NCBI GenBank assembly: GCA_964640085.1
Contig: CAZXFA010000048.1
Span: 1 to 13,517 of the forward strand
From: CAZXFA01 sp964640085
Lineage (GTDB): Bacteria > Actinomycetota > UBA4738 > HRBIN12
Direction: 5' to 3'
Length of the DNA: 13,517 nt
Part shown: positions 12,961 through 13,517 of the stretch, piece by piece
How positions within the stretch are numbered: position 1 is the first letter of the stretch
Layout: each line of letters begins with the position of its first letter
Made by a program: the position numbers and the translations under genes
Notes under the pieces: generated by a model
Database searches by the model: none
What the model saw: the letters and a program-made list of their open reading frames with translations, nothing else
What the model was told of the DNA's origin: nothing

Positions 12961-12974
12961 GCCGTCCGGACGGC
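12961..12974. promoter_or_regulatory. 14-bp perfect palindrome GCCGTCCGGACGGC
   Basis: A perfect palindrome without spacer in the divergent promoter region, about 50 bp before the radical SAM start codon. It is the type of site a dimeric repressor binds; the regulator is unknown. The rest of the 12803-13025 gap shows no gene. Confidence 0.4.
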
Positions 12975-13025
12975 CGTCTACCTCGCTCCCGGCACCGGGA
13001 ACCACCAGAAAGGGAGGTGAACGGC

Positions 13026-13517
13026 ATGATCGGTGCCGGCTGGCCGAACACCCCTGAGCACCACGCCGGGCCGAGGGACCTGGGTACCTTCATCACCCGT
13101 CTCATCGGCCTCGCCTCTATGATCGTGCTCGGGATCGCCTACATCTGGCGCACCTGGCCCCGTCCGACGACGAGCCCCGAGGAGGCCCGACGTCCCGACC
13201 GATTCCGCGAGGCGGCGCAGGAGCAGGATCGAGCCCCGGGTGCGAGCCGGCGTACCGCTGGCTCCATCGTTCGGGGACGCTGCACGAACGCGCACGAAGG
13301 GCACACGGGTTGCTTCGCGACCGGTGCCGTGTGTGCCCGCGCGAATGCAAGGTCGATCGACGGCGGGACGAGCGCTCGCTGTGCGGGGTCGGGCGGCGCG
13401 CGGTCGTGGCATCGTACTTCGCGCACCTCGGTGAGGAGGACTGCCTGCGCGGCCGGAACGGCAGCGGGACGATCTTCTTCGCCGGCTGCAACCTGCGCTG
13501 CGTGTTCTGCCAGAACT
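13026..13517 (+). CDS. COG1313/PflX-like radical SAM protein with N-terminal membrane helix; apparent frameshift; C-terminus outside window
   Basis: The ATG at 13026 has a near-perfect GGAGGTGA five bases upstream. The frame encodes a membrane helix (about residues 22-41, FITRLIGLASMIVLGIAYIW) and a polar linker to about residue 72. The natural continuation is one base out of frame: CEPAYRWLHRSG, then CRVCPRECKV, SLCGVG, ASYFAHLGEEDCLRGRNGSGTIFF and GCNLRCVFCQN with the CxxxCxxC cluster for the SAM-binding 4Fe-4S centre (codons at 13487, 13499 and 13508). Adding one C in the CCCCGGG run at 13234-13240 joins both parts without a break, and the second frame has no start codon of its own before the conserved region. 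The conserved N-terminal cysteines are typical of COG1313 proteins. The substrate is unknown. The window ends just after the cluster. Confidence 0.8.
   Translation, partial: MIGAGWPNTPEHHAGPRDLGTFITRLIGLASMIVLGIAYIWRTWPRPTTSPEEARRPDRFREAAQEQDRAPGASRRTAGSIVRGRCTNAHEGHTGCFATGAVCARANARSIDGGTSARCAGSGGARSWHRTSRTSVRRTACAAGTAAGRSSSPAATCAACSART

Overview
The window is high-GC bacterial DNA with strong G/C at codon third positions, clear AGGAGG-type ribosome binding sites, several start codons that sit directly behind a TAnnnT -10 box, and gene families typical of Actinomycetota (DUF5318 next to a class A penicillin-binding protein, and an Rv3654c-Rv3661-like Tad/Flp cluster). It looks like a deep-branching or environmental actinobacterium. 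No ribosomal or complete transfer RNA gene, CRISPR array, transposase or integrase was seen.

Left block (1-4535, all minus strand): a class A penicillin-binding protein whose C-terminus lies beyond the window; a DUF5318 zinc-ribbon-like protein just upstream of it (the same neighbourhood as Rv0049-ponA1 in mycobacteria); and a secreted subtilisin-like protease with a propeptide, a catalytic domain, a PPC-like beta domain, a 15-proline hinge and a C-terminal Ig-like domain.

Tad/Flp block (4671-6596 and 10083-10424, minus strand): reading with transcription, the remains are the N-terminal receiver-like part of a CpaE/Ssd-type protein, then the C-terminal tail of TadB, then TadC, an Flp/DUF4244-like pilin with an apparent one-base deletion, a TadE-like protein and a TadG/Rv3654c-like protein. 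The CpaE ATPase half, the whole TadA/CpaF motor ATPase and most of TadB are absent. In their place lies about 3.5 kb of unrelated DNA (about 6597-10075). The HAD phosphatase at 11540-12355 is the expected neighbour of the intact cluster (compare Rv3661 next to Rv3660c), so both flanks belong to one locus.

Replacement segment (about 6597-10075): a small secreted protein, an AlpA/MerR-like helix-turn-helix protein divergent from two consecutive genes for small secreted proteins with related promoter elements, and a run of four minus-strand genes of unknown function. The last three of these overlap by ATGA, and the first is cut off at the junction. Because genes are truncated on both sides of the 10.07 kb join, this is either a genuine deletion-plus-insertion or an assembly chimera; the sequence alone cannot decide.

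Right block (10425-13517): a cupin protein behind a leader rich in inverted repeats, a small helical protein with a leaderless-type promoter, a 119-bp inverted-repeat structure, the HAD-IB phosphatase with a C-terminal membrane anchor, a strong terminator hairpin, a small secreted protein, and the start of a COG1313/PflX-like radical SAM protein that appears fused to a membrane helix and also carries an apparent one-base deletion. The two apparent deletions both sit in short C/G runs, which raises the possibility of sequencing indels.
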